DNA of 64,000 nt from Rhizophagus clarus (lineage: Eukaryota; Glomeromycota; Glomeromycetes; Glomerales; Glomeraceae): the NCBI GenBank assembly GCA_015698045.1, contig BLAL01000285.1:3474001-3538000 (forward strand). Reading direction: 5' to 3'. Shown piece by piece: positions 11,905 through 23,104 of the stretch (position 1 is its first letter; each line of letters opens with the position of its first letter). The notes under the pieces were generated by a model, which saw only the letters and a program-made list of their open reading frames with translations, did not search any database and was not told the origin of the DNA. Both the position numbers and the translations under genes were made by a program.

Positions 11905-13180
11905 ATGATTTTTTAAAAACGATTATTAATAAGCTCCTTTTTGGGACCTATATAATGAATAAAAAAATGGTTCAGAAATAATGTGCCCTAAAACTTCAAA
12001 TTGTTAATAGGCTCCTATTCGAAACCTATAAAATGTATAAAAAAGAATATTTTTTTGACATACACTCCCGTGCCAAAAGTTTAGGACCACCCTATTTTTA
12101 ATAATATTAGATAAAATTTCATAGTTAGTTATAGGAATTTTTTTTAAAAAAAATTTTTATATTGTTAATTTTTTAATTAAATATAAAATTAATATTTTAG
12201 TACTTATAAATTACATACTATAAGGTTTTCTTTTTAATGGTAAATTTCTAACTTTTTAATCAGAATAGTTACAGTAAAATAAGTATAAAATTTCGATTGT
12301 TTATTTAATAATAAAGTTATACTTTGAATTTTGTAAAGATCGGGCTAGCAGTTATTGAGAAATCAATCATTAAAGATCGACAATTTATATATGAAAATCA
12401 TTACTTTATACTACTTTATATATAAATTGTCAATCTTTAATAATGTCAACAACTGCTAGCCCGATTTTTACAAAATTTAAAGTATAACTTCATTATTAAA
12501 TAAACAATCGAAATTTTATACTTATTTTACTGTAACTACTCTGATTAAAAAGTTAGAAATTTACCATTAAAAAGAAAACCTTATAGTATGTAATTTATAA
12601 GTACTAAAGTATTAATTTTATATTTAATTAAAAAATTAACAATATAAAATTTTTTTTTAAAAAAAAATTCCTATAACTAACTATGAAATTTTATCTAATA
12701 TTATTAAAAATAGGGTGGTCCTAAACTTTTGGTACGAGAGTGTACCTCTGAATTCAAAATTATAAATAGGTTCCTATCTGGAGGAATCTACAAAATATAA
12801 AAAAAATAACTAAGATTCGGAGCATAACATGCCTCTAAATTCAAAATTCAATACTATCTGGAACCTATAAATTAAATAAAAAAAGATTTTTTAAAAAATA
12901 ATTAATTAAGATTTGGAAGTAGTATATCTCCAAATTCCAAAATTATCAATATAATAGGCTCTTATCCAGAACCATTAAAATATATATAAAAAAGATCTTT
13001 TTAAAAAAATCAAGATTTAGAGATTACTGTATCTCCAAATTCAAAATTACCAATAGGTACCATACAGAACCTATAAAATAGTATATATATATATATATTT
13101 AAGAAAAATTAAGTTCTAGAGGTTAATATACCATCAAATTCAAGAAAATTTAAAAAATTTAGGTTCCTTTCTATAATTTA
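11905..13180. repeat. Tandem array of ~110-bp units, split by a MITE
   Basis: Units carry AATAGGCTCCTAT, then GAACCTATAAAATATA, an A-rich part and CTCCAAATTCAAAATT. About five units can be followed, drifting in sequence and length. The unit starting near 12006 is interrupted at 12061 by the foldback element and resumes at 12743. Confidence 0.7.
12063..12742. mobile_element. Complete foldback MITE, Tc1/mariner-like ends, TA duplication
   Basis: A 680-bp near-perfect inverted repeat: two arms of about 330 bp and a loop of about 20-25 bases near 12393-12418. Left terminus CACTCCCGTGCC, right terminus (inverted) CACTCTCGTACC, followed on both sides by AAAAGTTTAGGACCACCC. TA stands immediately outside at 12061-12062 and 12743-12744. 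Removing the element and one TA rejoins a unit of the surrounding tandem array. Tc1/mariner assignment is from the TA target and terminal wording, not from a search. There is no coding capacity. Confidence 0.9.
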
Positions 13181-13317
13181 GCAGTTGATATACTGCACCT
13201 TAAAACTTCAAAACATTATGCATCTTATATTGTAATTGATCAGCAGTATAGAAAATTAGTTTAAAAAATAGTCAATATGCATCGATATTGTGACTGATGA
13301 AAAGTAGTTCGTATTGA

Positions 13318-13395
13318 ATAAATCAGGTGACTATTTAAAGAAAAGTGACAAATCGGAGGTAGTACCCGATTTGATCAGCATGTCACCTGATTTTA
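13318..13395. other. Nested inverted repeat (potential two-level hairpin)
   Basis: AAATCAGGTGAC at the left is matched by GTCACCTGATTT at the right, and between them AAATCGG pairs with CCGATTT. The outer arms are 12 bp and perfect. It may be a tiny miniature element; no target duplication was found. Confidence 0.55.
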
Positions 13396-13715
13396 ACTTT
13401 GTTAAATTTTGATTCTATGAACGAATGATTCGACTTTGTTAAATTTTGACTTTATGAATAATTTGAATTTGGTAATTTTGGCTTTATGATTTTTCTTTGT
13501 TAAATTTTGATTTTATGAACAATTTTGACTTTGTTAAATTTTGATTTTATGAATGATTTTGAATTTGGTAAATTTTGGCTTTATGACTTGACTTTGTTAA
13601 TTTTGACTTTATGATGATTTTGACTTTGTTAAATTTTAACTTTAGATTTTTACTAAATTTATTTGTTAAATTTTGGCTTTATGATTTTAACTTTGTTAAA
13701 TGATTTTGACTTTGA
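13396..13715. repeat. Degenerate ~31-bp tandem repeat (TTTGACTTTGTTAAATTT)
   Basis: About ten copies of a unit resembling GACTTTGTTAAATTTTGA followed by TTTTATGAA, with indels. The next ~450 bases (to 14160) are AT-rich and hold nothing I can support. Confidence 0.7.
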
Positions 13716-14177
13716 ACACATTACTTATAAATAAGAAGTGTCTGCTATACTTCAAGATAATAAATATTATTATTTTTTATACAGGTAATTTAAACATAAA
13801 ATTTTTATATAATATAAAATAATAATATATAATATTTTAGATTTTCATTTATAAAATATAATTAAATAAATCAAATTGATCGAATTGTACTTTGAAGTAA
13901 AAAATATAATAAAAATAAAATTAAATTTGCATTTATTTTTCAGTATATAAAATATTTAATTTAAATATGGAAGTTGAAGGATTTTCCTATCAGTTGATCG
14001 AGAAGTTCTATTTTCAATTTTGTAAATTGATCAGTTCTATTTTTCAATTTTGTATGTATATTTTTATTCCCACGAAAAAAATCATTCCCACAAAAAAAAT
14101 CAAGTAGAGTAAAAAAATTAAAATCCTCTCTCCTTCTTCTCTCCTACATTCTTATTAAAATTTAAGGTTGTTCTAAA

Positions 14178-14857
14178 ATGGTACACCGCTCATATAACTC
14201 CAAGAAAAAGGCCTTGGAATGAATAAAGGCAAAAAGAAGAGAACGAAGTAAACCATTAAGTCATCATAATAAAAATGGTAGGTTATGACTCGGTGATAGA
14301 GCTGTACCAATGGACATATCTTGTGCTTAAATTTGATTGTAGACGCTCTCGTTTGGATTCATCTTTCCTGTCTTAAGAGATACTGTAGCCGTCATGAATG
14401 AAGTTGATACAGTAATAAAACTATACCACATAATTTACTTAATGAGTGTACATAGTTAACCCCCTTCCCCTTTCTTTTTACAGTTTATATTACACAACTA
14501 GAACATCATGTAGGCATACAAGATGACATAATAATAGAACAACAATTTAAGTTTCAACAACAATAGGAAGAGTTGAAACAACAACAACAACATATTAATA
14601 ATTTAGAGGAAGTTAAGGTTTCCTTAAAGGCACGAAATACCTGAATATTGGGTAAGTTTTATAAATATAAATTTAGCATTAATGTATTAATTAGCATCTT
14701 AGTATCCTTTACTTGTTTAAAAATAATTATAGCAAAAGAAAGTAAAATTTCTTGAGAGAACATGGTAAATCTTCATCAGGCATTCACAGCCAAAGGTCAT
14801 ATTAAAGATCTTAATAGTCAAATACGGTCTTTAAAATATCAATTAAATAAACAATAA
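14178..14857 (+). pseudogene. Relic of a coiled-coil, glutamine-rich gene
   Basis: Several coding-looking pieces occur in order: MVHRSYNSKKKALE from the ATG at 14178; a piece beginning YITQLEHHVGIQDD near 14490 with a Q-rich heptad-like stretch and NNLEEVKVSLKARN; and a final piece ending LNSQIRSLKYQLNKQ before TAA at 14857. Splice-like sequences lie between them (acceptor near 14480, GTAAGT near 14652). In-frame stops break the pieces, for example after ALE and FQQQ. I infer a decayed host-type coiled-coil gene; the product is not recognised. Confidence 0.4.
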
Positions 14858-14916
14858 TAATTTAATTAATTTTATAAAATTGAAATAAATTTTATTTTAT
14901 TTTATTTTTTTGGAAT

Positions 14917-17196
14917 AATTTATTTAATGCACCCCTGCGTTATAATGCACCTCTTATCACGTGTTTAATTGTTTTTATTTTATTTTTTTATTTATAAAAT
15001 AATCTTAAGCCGTTAAGCGCGTTGCATCTTTTCATTATTTTATTTCGTCTCCAAGAGGTGTTCCTATAAAAAAAAACAATAAAAAAACATTAGAAATGTT
15101 AAACAAAATTAATGAAAAAAAAGAAATAAACCCTACCTTTTTGTCTCCAGAAGTCTCCAGGGATGCTTCTATAAAAAAAAAAGACAATGAAGGGACATTA
15201 GGGAATGTTCTTAAACGAGATTAACGAAAAAAAAAGAAACAACCCTTACCTTTTCATTTCCAGATGACTTCGAGGGCGTTCCAGGTATGGCATTTTTTTC
15301 TTGTCTTTTTTCAATTTCGTTTTCATATTTCATTTTTATTAACTATTTTTTCTTCTTTTTATGGTTTATCTTTCGTTAATTTATTCCCCTTTTCTTTTTG
15401 TTTTCATTCACTTTCTTCTTTTTCATTATCGCTCCTTTTTCCTTTCATTCTCATGATCGTTTTATCTTTATCACCATTTTGTCCTCATCGTTGTTTCATC
15501 TTTATCAATCATCATTTCGTCTTTATCATCAATTATCATTTCGTCCTTATCATCAATTATCATTTTGTCTGTCCTTATCATCGATTATTGTTTCATACAT
15601 CTGTTCTCATCGTTTTGTCTTTATCATTAATTATCATTTTATCCTCATCATCGATTTCATTTCATCATCATCATTTCGCCTCCTTTTTTTTTAGGTCTTA
15701 GTTTTGCGAACAAGGTATGACATTTTTCTTATCTTTTTTTTCAATTTTGTTTTCATATTTCATTTTTACTAACTATTTTTTCTTCTTTTTATGGTTTATC
15801 TTTCGTTAATTTATTCCCCTTTTCTTTCGTTTTCATTCACTTTCTTCTTTTTCATTATCGCTCCTTTTTCCTTTCATTCTCATGATCGTTTCATCCTTAT
15901 TACCATTTTGTCTTCATCGTTGTTTCATCCTCATCAATCATTGTTTCGTTTTCATCATCAATTATCATTTCGTCCTTATCATCAATCATCATTTTGTTCG
16001 TCCTTATCATCAATTATTGTTTCATACATCCATCCTCATCACCAATTATCATTTCGTCTTTATCATTAATTATCATTTCATCCTCATTATCGATTTCATT
16101 TCATCATCATCATTTCGCCTCCTTTTTTTTTAGATCTTAGTTTTGCGAACAAGGTATGGTATTTTTTCTTATCTTTTTTTTTTAATTTCGTTTTCATATT
16201 TAATTTTTACTAACTATTTTTTTTCTTTTTATGGTTTATCTTTCGTTAATTTATTCCCTTTTCTTTTTGTTTTCATTCACTTTCTTCTTTTTCATTATCG
16301 CTCCTTTTTCCTTTCATTCTCATGATCGTTTTATCCTTATCACCATTTTGTCCTCATCGTTGTTTCATCCTCATCAATCATCATTTCGTCTTCATCATCA
16401 ATTATCATTTCGTCCTTATCATCAATTATCGTTTTATCTGTCCTTATCATTGATTATTGTTTCATCCATCCTTATCACCAATTATTGTTTCATCTTCACC
16501 ATCAATTATCATTTCATTTCATCATCAATTATCATTTCATCCTTATCATTTCGTTCTTATCATTGTTTTGTTTTTATCATCGTTTTATTCTTGTCATCTT
16601 TTCATTTTTCCTCATCATCTTTTCATCTTTTCATTCCTTTCTTATTATCTCTTTGTTTTTCATCATCCTTTCATTTTGTTCATCTCCCTTTTATCATCCT
16701 TTCATTTTTTTGTCCCCTTGTTGTCATCTTTTCTTTTTTTTGCCCCTCCCATTATCTTTTTATTTTCATTTCTATTCCCTTTCATTTTGTCCCTATTTCC
16801 TTTTGTTTTCGATCCTGTTCCTTTTATTTTTGCATTTTTTCCCTCTTTTTTTTATTATCTTTCTTTTTTTTTACTATAACTTTTGTCTCCTATCATCTTC
16901 GTTATCTCCAATTATTTGTTTCTAATATTATTTTCATTATTTCTCTCTCTTATTATCATAATTGTTAGGCTTCTCTTTTTTGTATCATTATTATCATTAC
17001 TAGTTATGTTAAAGATAAATAATTGTAAAAAATATTACCTTTGATAAACAGGGTTTAAAGGAATAAAGTCAGTTTAATATATAAATTTTGTTATTTTTTT
17101 TGTACAATAAATTTTAGCCAATTATTTTAACCGCAACCAATAAAATTTATCACGTGATAGGGGGTGCGTTACAACGCAGGGTGCGTTAAATAAATT
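14917..17196. mobile_element. 2.28-kb element with 46-47 bp terminal inverted repeats
   Basis: The left end (14917-14963) contains TTTAATGCACCCCTGCGTTA and ends in TATCACGTG. The right end (17151-17196) starts with CACGTGATA and, inverted, reads TTTAACGCACCCTGCGTTG. The two agree at nearly all positions. No transposase frame is present, so it is a non-autonomous DNA transposon of undetermined superfamily. The flanks are too AT-rich to show a target duplication. Inside are three short exon-like modules (15.04-15.29 kb), three tandem ~435-bp units and a pyrimidine tract running to about 16.97 kb. Confidence 0.75.
15283..16590 (+). repeat. Three tandem ~435-bp units, each intron-like with a 20-nt exon-like end
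   Basis: Units start at about 15283, 15713 and 16152 (periods 430 and 439). Each begins with a donor-like GGTATGG or GGTATGA, runs through a T/C-rich body, and the first two end in CCTTTTTTTTTAG followed by the 20-base piece (G/A)TCTTAGTTTTGCGAACAAG that directly abuts the next donor. Upstream, a CATTTCCAG acceptor is followed by ATGACTTCGAGGGCGTTCCAG-like coding (MTSRAFQ) and the first donor. The third unit has no final acceptor and grades into the pyrimidine tract. The long T/C-rich frames seen here are artefacts. Confidence 0.7.
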
Positions 17197-17767
17197 TACT
17201 CTATTTTTTTTTAATAAAAAATTTAAATTTTATTAATATATAATATATAAGTAAAAAAATTTTATGAGTCGTCATGTTTATATTTTTCTGTTAAAAATAA
17301 TTCATTCTACAAGATAAAAATTTCGTAGGTGCATGTTATTATAAATTGAGCAGGGTAAGCAGTTTAGTCTAACTTTAAATAAACGTATTACACAATTGAA
17401 TACATGTTACTGATTTATTTTTGTGATGTAATTTATGAAATGTTATAATATTTTAGCGATATTCATAATAATTAATATATATCTATAATAAAGTTATGAT
17501 TTATTTTATGTAATACAGTTTCACAAGAAATTTTTTGTGATACTGCTTTATTTTTAATAGCAAGTTTCGATAAAAGCAAAAAAATCAATCGATCAAAATT
17601 CGTAACTTATATACTATTGTAGTTGATTAATAAAGACCATATAAATAAAATTTTATTTTTTTGTCAAATAAAATGTTAAAAAATAAACATCATAAAAATT
17701 AATATAAAATATTTTACTTCATATTAGTTAGTTAAATAAAAATAATAATTCAACTTCTTTTTTGTCA
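17197..17767. other. AT-rich spacer, no gene seen
   Basis: No protein-like frame. It separates the terminal-repeat element from the 3' end of the CACTA transposase relic. I looked for a CACTA-type terminus here and found none that is convincing. Confidence 0.5.
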
Positions 17768-20700
17768 TCACTCTTCCATAAATTCTTTATCAATAATATA
17801 TGTTTTATGTCCTAATTTCATAAATCCTACACATCTATCGATTGCAGTAACATCAATAAATTGTGTAGAACCATCATTACCTATGAAGAAAGTTGTACCA
17901 AGTGCATCTTCATTGACGTTACTTGTCCATTTAATATTTGCCAACATTTTTTCTTGATCCTTATATTTGTATACAAGAAAATAATTCACTTGAGCATAAA
18001 ATGTTTTTGTTATAAATTCTGGTGCGGCATTTCGAATATGAGCCCATCTATCAACTTCCATACGGGTCTTTAATAAAAAAAATAATATTAAATAAAATTT
18101 ACAAAATTTTAATCTATTATTACATAAAATACTAACCAAAACAGTATAATTGATTCGAGCCTAGTCTTTATTTCTACGTATCCATTCTGATCCAATTACC
18201 TGCCTATCTGAAGTTATTAGACGACCAAATTTTATCCCTCTCGTTTCAAAATCCTAAAGAAGATAAATGTTAATTATTATTAAAAAAATAAAAATTAAAT
18301 AAATAACTGAATATATACACTTAATTTCATTTCTGCTGCCTTGTTATCTATTACAAATAGATGACTTTTTATTTCTTTGATCTCTGATTTCTTAAGATCA
18401 TATGTTTTAGAGGGCCATTGAAACTCTTCGTCATAATTTTCATTTGAATAAACTAAGTGATTTTCATATTCCTTATGAGGGATTGGCAGAAATATCTGTT
18501 CATAAATTTTTCTGTAATAACACAAATTATTAAATAATTCTAACAAATATACATTATTTGTTAAATTTTTATATGGATGTAGTCTTGATTTTGCCAATAG
18601 TTGTAGCATTCTGCAAGTGCATTTCATAGGGAACTGCCATATGCAACAACAAGGACCGTTACTTTGAATACTATCAGCAACATATAAAAGGTAATGGAAG
18701 CATATTTTCATTGCACTTAGTCGGCTAGTTAAGTACTAATAATAATAGTTAAAAATTATTAAATGTATATTAAAATTTGATGAATTTAATTGAAAAATTT
18801 TAATAATAAAATTAATTGATAAAAATTTGTACTTACCGTTCATAATGGTTATAAAATTGCAATAGCAAACTCCTTATTTCATTTTGATTATGTAAAGACA
18901 ACTTTCGTTTTTGGCAAAGCTGGATAGCTTTGATAAAAAATGACCAACCTTTAAGATACACTGACGGTAACTGATCTTTTAACAATGGTAAGGAATATAA
19001 AGTTATCCAAGAAGCCCACTCTTCTGCTTTATAACCACTGTAATGATGAAATATATTTCGTGGGGGCTGACCAAATTCAGTCAGAATTGACTTTTTAATG
19101 GCATTCATGTTGGCTCCAATTTCACTCCATTGCTTATTACTAAGTATATAAGGCTGATTATTAAGAGTAGAATCTTTAAAAAAAGATCCCATCCAATATC
19201 TTAACATATAAGGGGTGACATTCTCGTAAAATAAATGCATGATATCAACCGGAAAACATGCAGGAAATTGTGTTGACCTTATATCTAGTAGCACATTACA
19301 TCCTACAACACCTATTTAGATAATAATTAATTAATTTCAACAAAAAAAATACACTAAATATATATGTTTACCTAAATTAGAAGCTAATAATTCACGTGTT
19401 CTTGATGGTTCTATTGTCACTATCTGCCCAATTCTTGTTACGTAATCACTATGCATTCTCCTTGGTAAATTTGACAGATCATAAGTTTCATTTGTATTAT
19501 TGGCATCTGATGGCGGCATAGTTGGATAATATATGTGATTATTATATATCTCTCAAAGATTACAATATCAACATGCCATATAGGAATTATAACCCGTTTA
19601 GGATATTTAATTGACGAAAAAAGTTTCAATCGATGATTTGATTGATCACACAAATACATGATCGATCAAAAATCGATTTACCATAATTGATCACATGCAA
19701 TCGATTTCTTGATTGATTTTATAATTCAATCAAATAAAAAAAGAACAATTGACTTAAAATTGATCGATTATTGATTGATTCTATAAAATTTATTAAATTA
19801 AATTTTATTTCTAAACTTTAAAAAAATTAACTTTAATCTTATCAATTTTATACAAAAGAATCATCTAAATCTGAGCCATTATTTTTGGATTGTAAATAGC
19901 AATGAACAACACAAAGCAAGAACTCAATTCAGATACAAAGTGTCAAGCCTCCACCTTAATACCACTTTTTACAATCTTTAATCTATAATAACAAAAATAG
20001 GAGTGAATTGACATGATAATATTTAAATATTTATTTACGTTTTTTTGTTCTTGTCTGACATTTTATTTCATAATTCTTTTCTAAATTAATAATTATAACA
20101 AAAGGTGCCTTTTAATGTTTTACACAAATATCATATGTTTAAATTTAATAATTCACATAAAAAAAACTTCTTATTATATTTATTCATTATATTACATATT
20201 ATTATTATACAGTCCTGTTAGGACTATCATTTTATGCTGTACAAATATTTCATATTATACATCATATTTAATATATTATGAACTGAAAAATTTAATCATT
20301 AATAGTCATTTTGGTTCGGATAATAATATTGTTATTGTATGGGCATTATACTATTATTATTACTTATTAAGCATACTCATACAATAACATACAAATATTG
20401 CATCATAATACTATAATCGATTAGCATCAATCAATTTAGACAAATTTGATTGATCAAATATCAATCAAAGTTAGTTCAATTTTGATCGAGGCTGAAAACT
20501 CATGATCGATTAATTGATTGACTCAATCAATGATCGATCTTACTCGACTCGATTAAGAACCCTAGGCACGTTAATAAAGTAATTTTTGATATACCAGAAG
20601 TATCACCAGACCATGAAAGCACAGTAGTTTTTAATGAAAATTTTTCATGTGTGAAACCATTGTAGCAGTCGATACCACCTATTGTATAAAATTATTATTT

Positions 20701-22266
20701 AAATAGATAATACAATAAGTGATTAAGTTCTATTTAAAATTACCTTCCAATAAACACAACTCATCAACTACTGGTTTCATGGAAGAATTAAAATCTTTTG
20801 GAGCTTTAGGACCTGGAATAATAGAAGTAATCAGTAAATTCTCCTTTTTAACACGTTGTTTGGGTGGCAGATTAGCGTTAATGAATAAAATTATCCAACA
20901 ATCATCACACTTTTGTTTGAATAATTGGTAACCATCAACTGAACCTAGAAGTACAATATCATGATCATTTTGAAAATAACCTTTTTGTAACAAATTTTTG
21001 TATTGAGCACCATCAAACACATCACCAATAGTACTATCAATATTTCTAGAAATATATTCTGAATAGTAGCGCAATTGTTTTGCACATGCTGAGTCTTGGT
21101 ATTGAATCACAAGTCGATCCTAAATGGAAAAATAAGCCACTTGGGCTCTTGATTGTCCTTCCACTTGATAACGTTTAGCTTTACAATAGATGCATTCATT
21201 TAGATTCTTGTAGTTACCGGTAAAAGCACAATATGAGTTGATGCACCTGTCAACCCAAATTGGTTTTATAGGAATTATGTCTTTAAGCATTTTTATTAAT
21301 AAATGTGTGCTTTTGCTAGAGGTACCAACCGTGACCATAACAATTTCTTTAAATACTGTATTACTAATATTATGTCAGACTTTTATTTCAAGAAGACAAA
21401 GTCCTTTGGCAACTTCGTTAGTAATATTATACTCTACTGTAAACTTATATTATTATTTAATTATTATAATATAAGTAAAACAAGTTTAAATAAATTCTAT
21501 TATATTTACCAGTTGTTAAATTGATATTCTCTAATAAGGTCCTATCTTTTAAACTTCCTTCTAAATTTAGAGAATTATTCTCACTTTCTAAAAGTAAGTA
21601 TTTAAAAGTAAGTATTTTCAATAAAATGAGTTATGATAGTTGTCAAATAATCTAAATTCATTGATTAATAGATATCGCTGCACTACTTGAGACAATCAAT
21701 TCTTCTTCATCATCAGTTTCTTTCCAATCATCAGCTTCTTTTCTATTATAAAAAGATTCTTCGTTATGAAATTCTGATTCTTCTTTGTTATAAGATTCTG
21801 ATTTTTCTTCGTTACTATTATAAAAAGATTCTTCTTCATTATGAAATTCTGATTCTTTTTCATTGTAAGATTCTGATTTTTCTTCATTATGGGATTCTGA
21901 TTCTTCTTCATTATAATATTCTTCATTCTCGTTATAAGATTTTTTGTTAGAAGACTCTTCTCCGTAAGATTCTTTATTATAAGAGTTATATTCATCGTAG
22001 CTAAAATACAAAAAAAATAGTAACTATTGTTTTTAAAATAATCAACTTCAAAATTACAACTATATAATGTACCTTTCATCACTGTTATCATTATCATCGT
22101 CATCACAACCATTATATTCTTCATCAATAATATCATCATTAATTAATTCAATGTTATATTTTCTCTTTTTAGAGTGTCTCCATTTAGTTGTAGGATGGAC
22201 ATATTTGCCTATTCCATTCCTCTTACATCTGAGACATTCGCATAATTCCAAATTTTTATTACTCAT
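17768..22266 (-). pseudogene. CACTA-type transposase (Tnp2/DUF4218 family), multi-exon, broken
   Basis: Pieces in order on the minus strand match the Tnp2 layout. From the ATG at 22266: CECLRCKRNGIGKYV; then across an intron (22072-22001) an acidic E/N/S-rich repeat exon; CAFTGNYKNLNECIYCKAKR near 21200; a core DIVLLGSVDGYQLFKQK ... NANLPPKQRVKKENLL ... IPGPKAPKDF (20.75-21.0 kb); GIDCYNGFTHEKFSLK near 20650. After the hAT insertion come NNHIYYPTMPP (19.5 kb), FPVDIMHLFYENV ... HYSGYKAEEWASWITLYSLP (18.83-19.29 kb, the best-conserved block), and C-terminal exons to the stop at 17768. In-frame stops break it: TGA where Arg is expected (before HNISNTVF, and in the AC-YCNL motif) and TAG before DRLVIQYQD. 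The family cuts and pastes CACTA elements; this copy is dead. Confidence 0.85.
19599..20564. mobile_element. hAT-like non-autonomous element inserted in the CACTA gene
   Basis: Left terminus TAGGATATTTAATTGA; right terminus, inverted, TAGGGTTCTTAATCGA (12 of 16 match). Subterminal regions are rich in AATCGATC/GATCGATT words in both orientations. The outside 8-mers are AACCCGTT (19591-19598) and GGCACGTT (20565-20572), a decayed 8-bp duplication (5 of 8). Dropping the element and the right-hand 8-mer rejoins the transposase in frame as ITLLTGYNSYMAC, where the family has an LTG.NSY motif, which strongly supports these borders. No transposase of its own. Confidence 0.75.
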
Positions 22267-22990
22267 TTAAAATTTTCTATAGCGATAAAATTTTATTCTC
22301 CCACTAGATATTTATGATTAAGATTACTCATGATCAGATCAAATTCATGATCATGATCAAGATTGACTCATAATTATGTATTGTTCAATTCCTATTGTTC
22401 TTAAGGATCTATTCAGAATTAACCGTGACTTTATCATGACAGACAGTTTTTTAGTATTAAAATTACCGTGACTGTACCGTGGTACTACCAGGTTGATTGA
22501 TGATGTGAAAACTTCTTATGTTCCTTTTTTGTACACAATATCGCTGTCAAATTTCTGTCTTTTTTTTTGTAAAAAAAAATTATTCATTTTATTTTTCTTT
22601 TTTAAGAAAAATTAGGAATGTTTCTTTAGCACGAAACATAAAGACTTTATACAAACAAATATAAAATGTCTGTTTATAATAACTGTATTTGGTAGTATAT
22701 AGTATTGATAATTTTACTCAAGTCCAATTGTTCGTTTTACTTTTCTTTTTAAAGAAAGTTTGATAATATTTCTTTTAATTCTTTGAAAATTTTGTTTCTT
22801 TTTTAAGAAAACTCAACAGTACTTTCTCACATTTTTTTTTTAAAAAGAAAATTAATTGATTGATTTTCTTCTTTAAGAAAAATGGCTTTTCTTCCAATTT
22901 TCTTTAAAAAAAATTGATTTGTTTCATCTTTCGTTTTTTTAGAAAAATCCCTAACGTTTCTTAAAATTTTTTTTTTGATTTGTTTTTATT
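22267..22990. repeat. Short palindromic words: GATCATGATC and TTTCTTnnAAGAAA
   Basis: At 22325-22365 there are several TGATCATGATCA-like palindromes. From about 22560 to 22990 at least six modules of TTTCTTTTTTAAGAAAA type follow one another, spaced 40-80 bases, each self-complementary. No gene is seen here. Confidence 0.5.
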
Positions 22991-23104
22991 ATAAATCTGA
23001 GACTTATTTTTTATAATCAACCACACGATTATAATACAAAAATCATATCTTTTATGATCGCTTATTTAAAATTCGGCCTCATTCAAATCCAACGTAATTT
23101 ATCG

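Noticed and set aside
15264-16968. Several overlapping open frames of 60-245 codons
   Set aside because: Same pyrimidine-tract effect; the tandem units, not proteins, explain the openness.
21687-21950. Plus-strand frame opposite the acidic exon
   Set aside because: Shadow of the repeat-rich transposase exon on the other strand.
17197-23000. CACTA-type termini for the transposase element
   Set aside because: Candidate CACTA words (for example near 22304) have no inverted partner at the other side.
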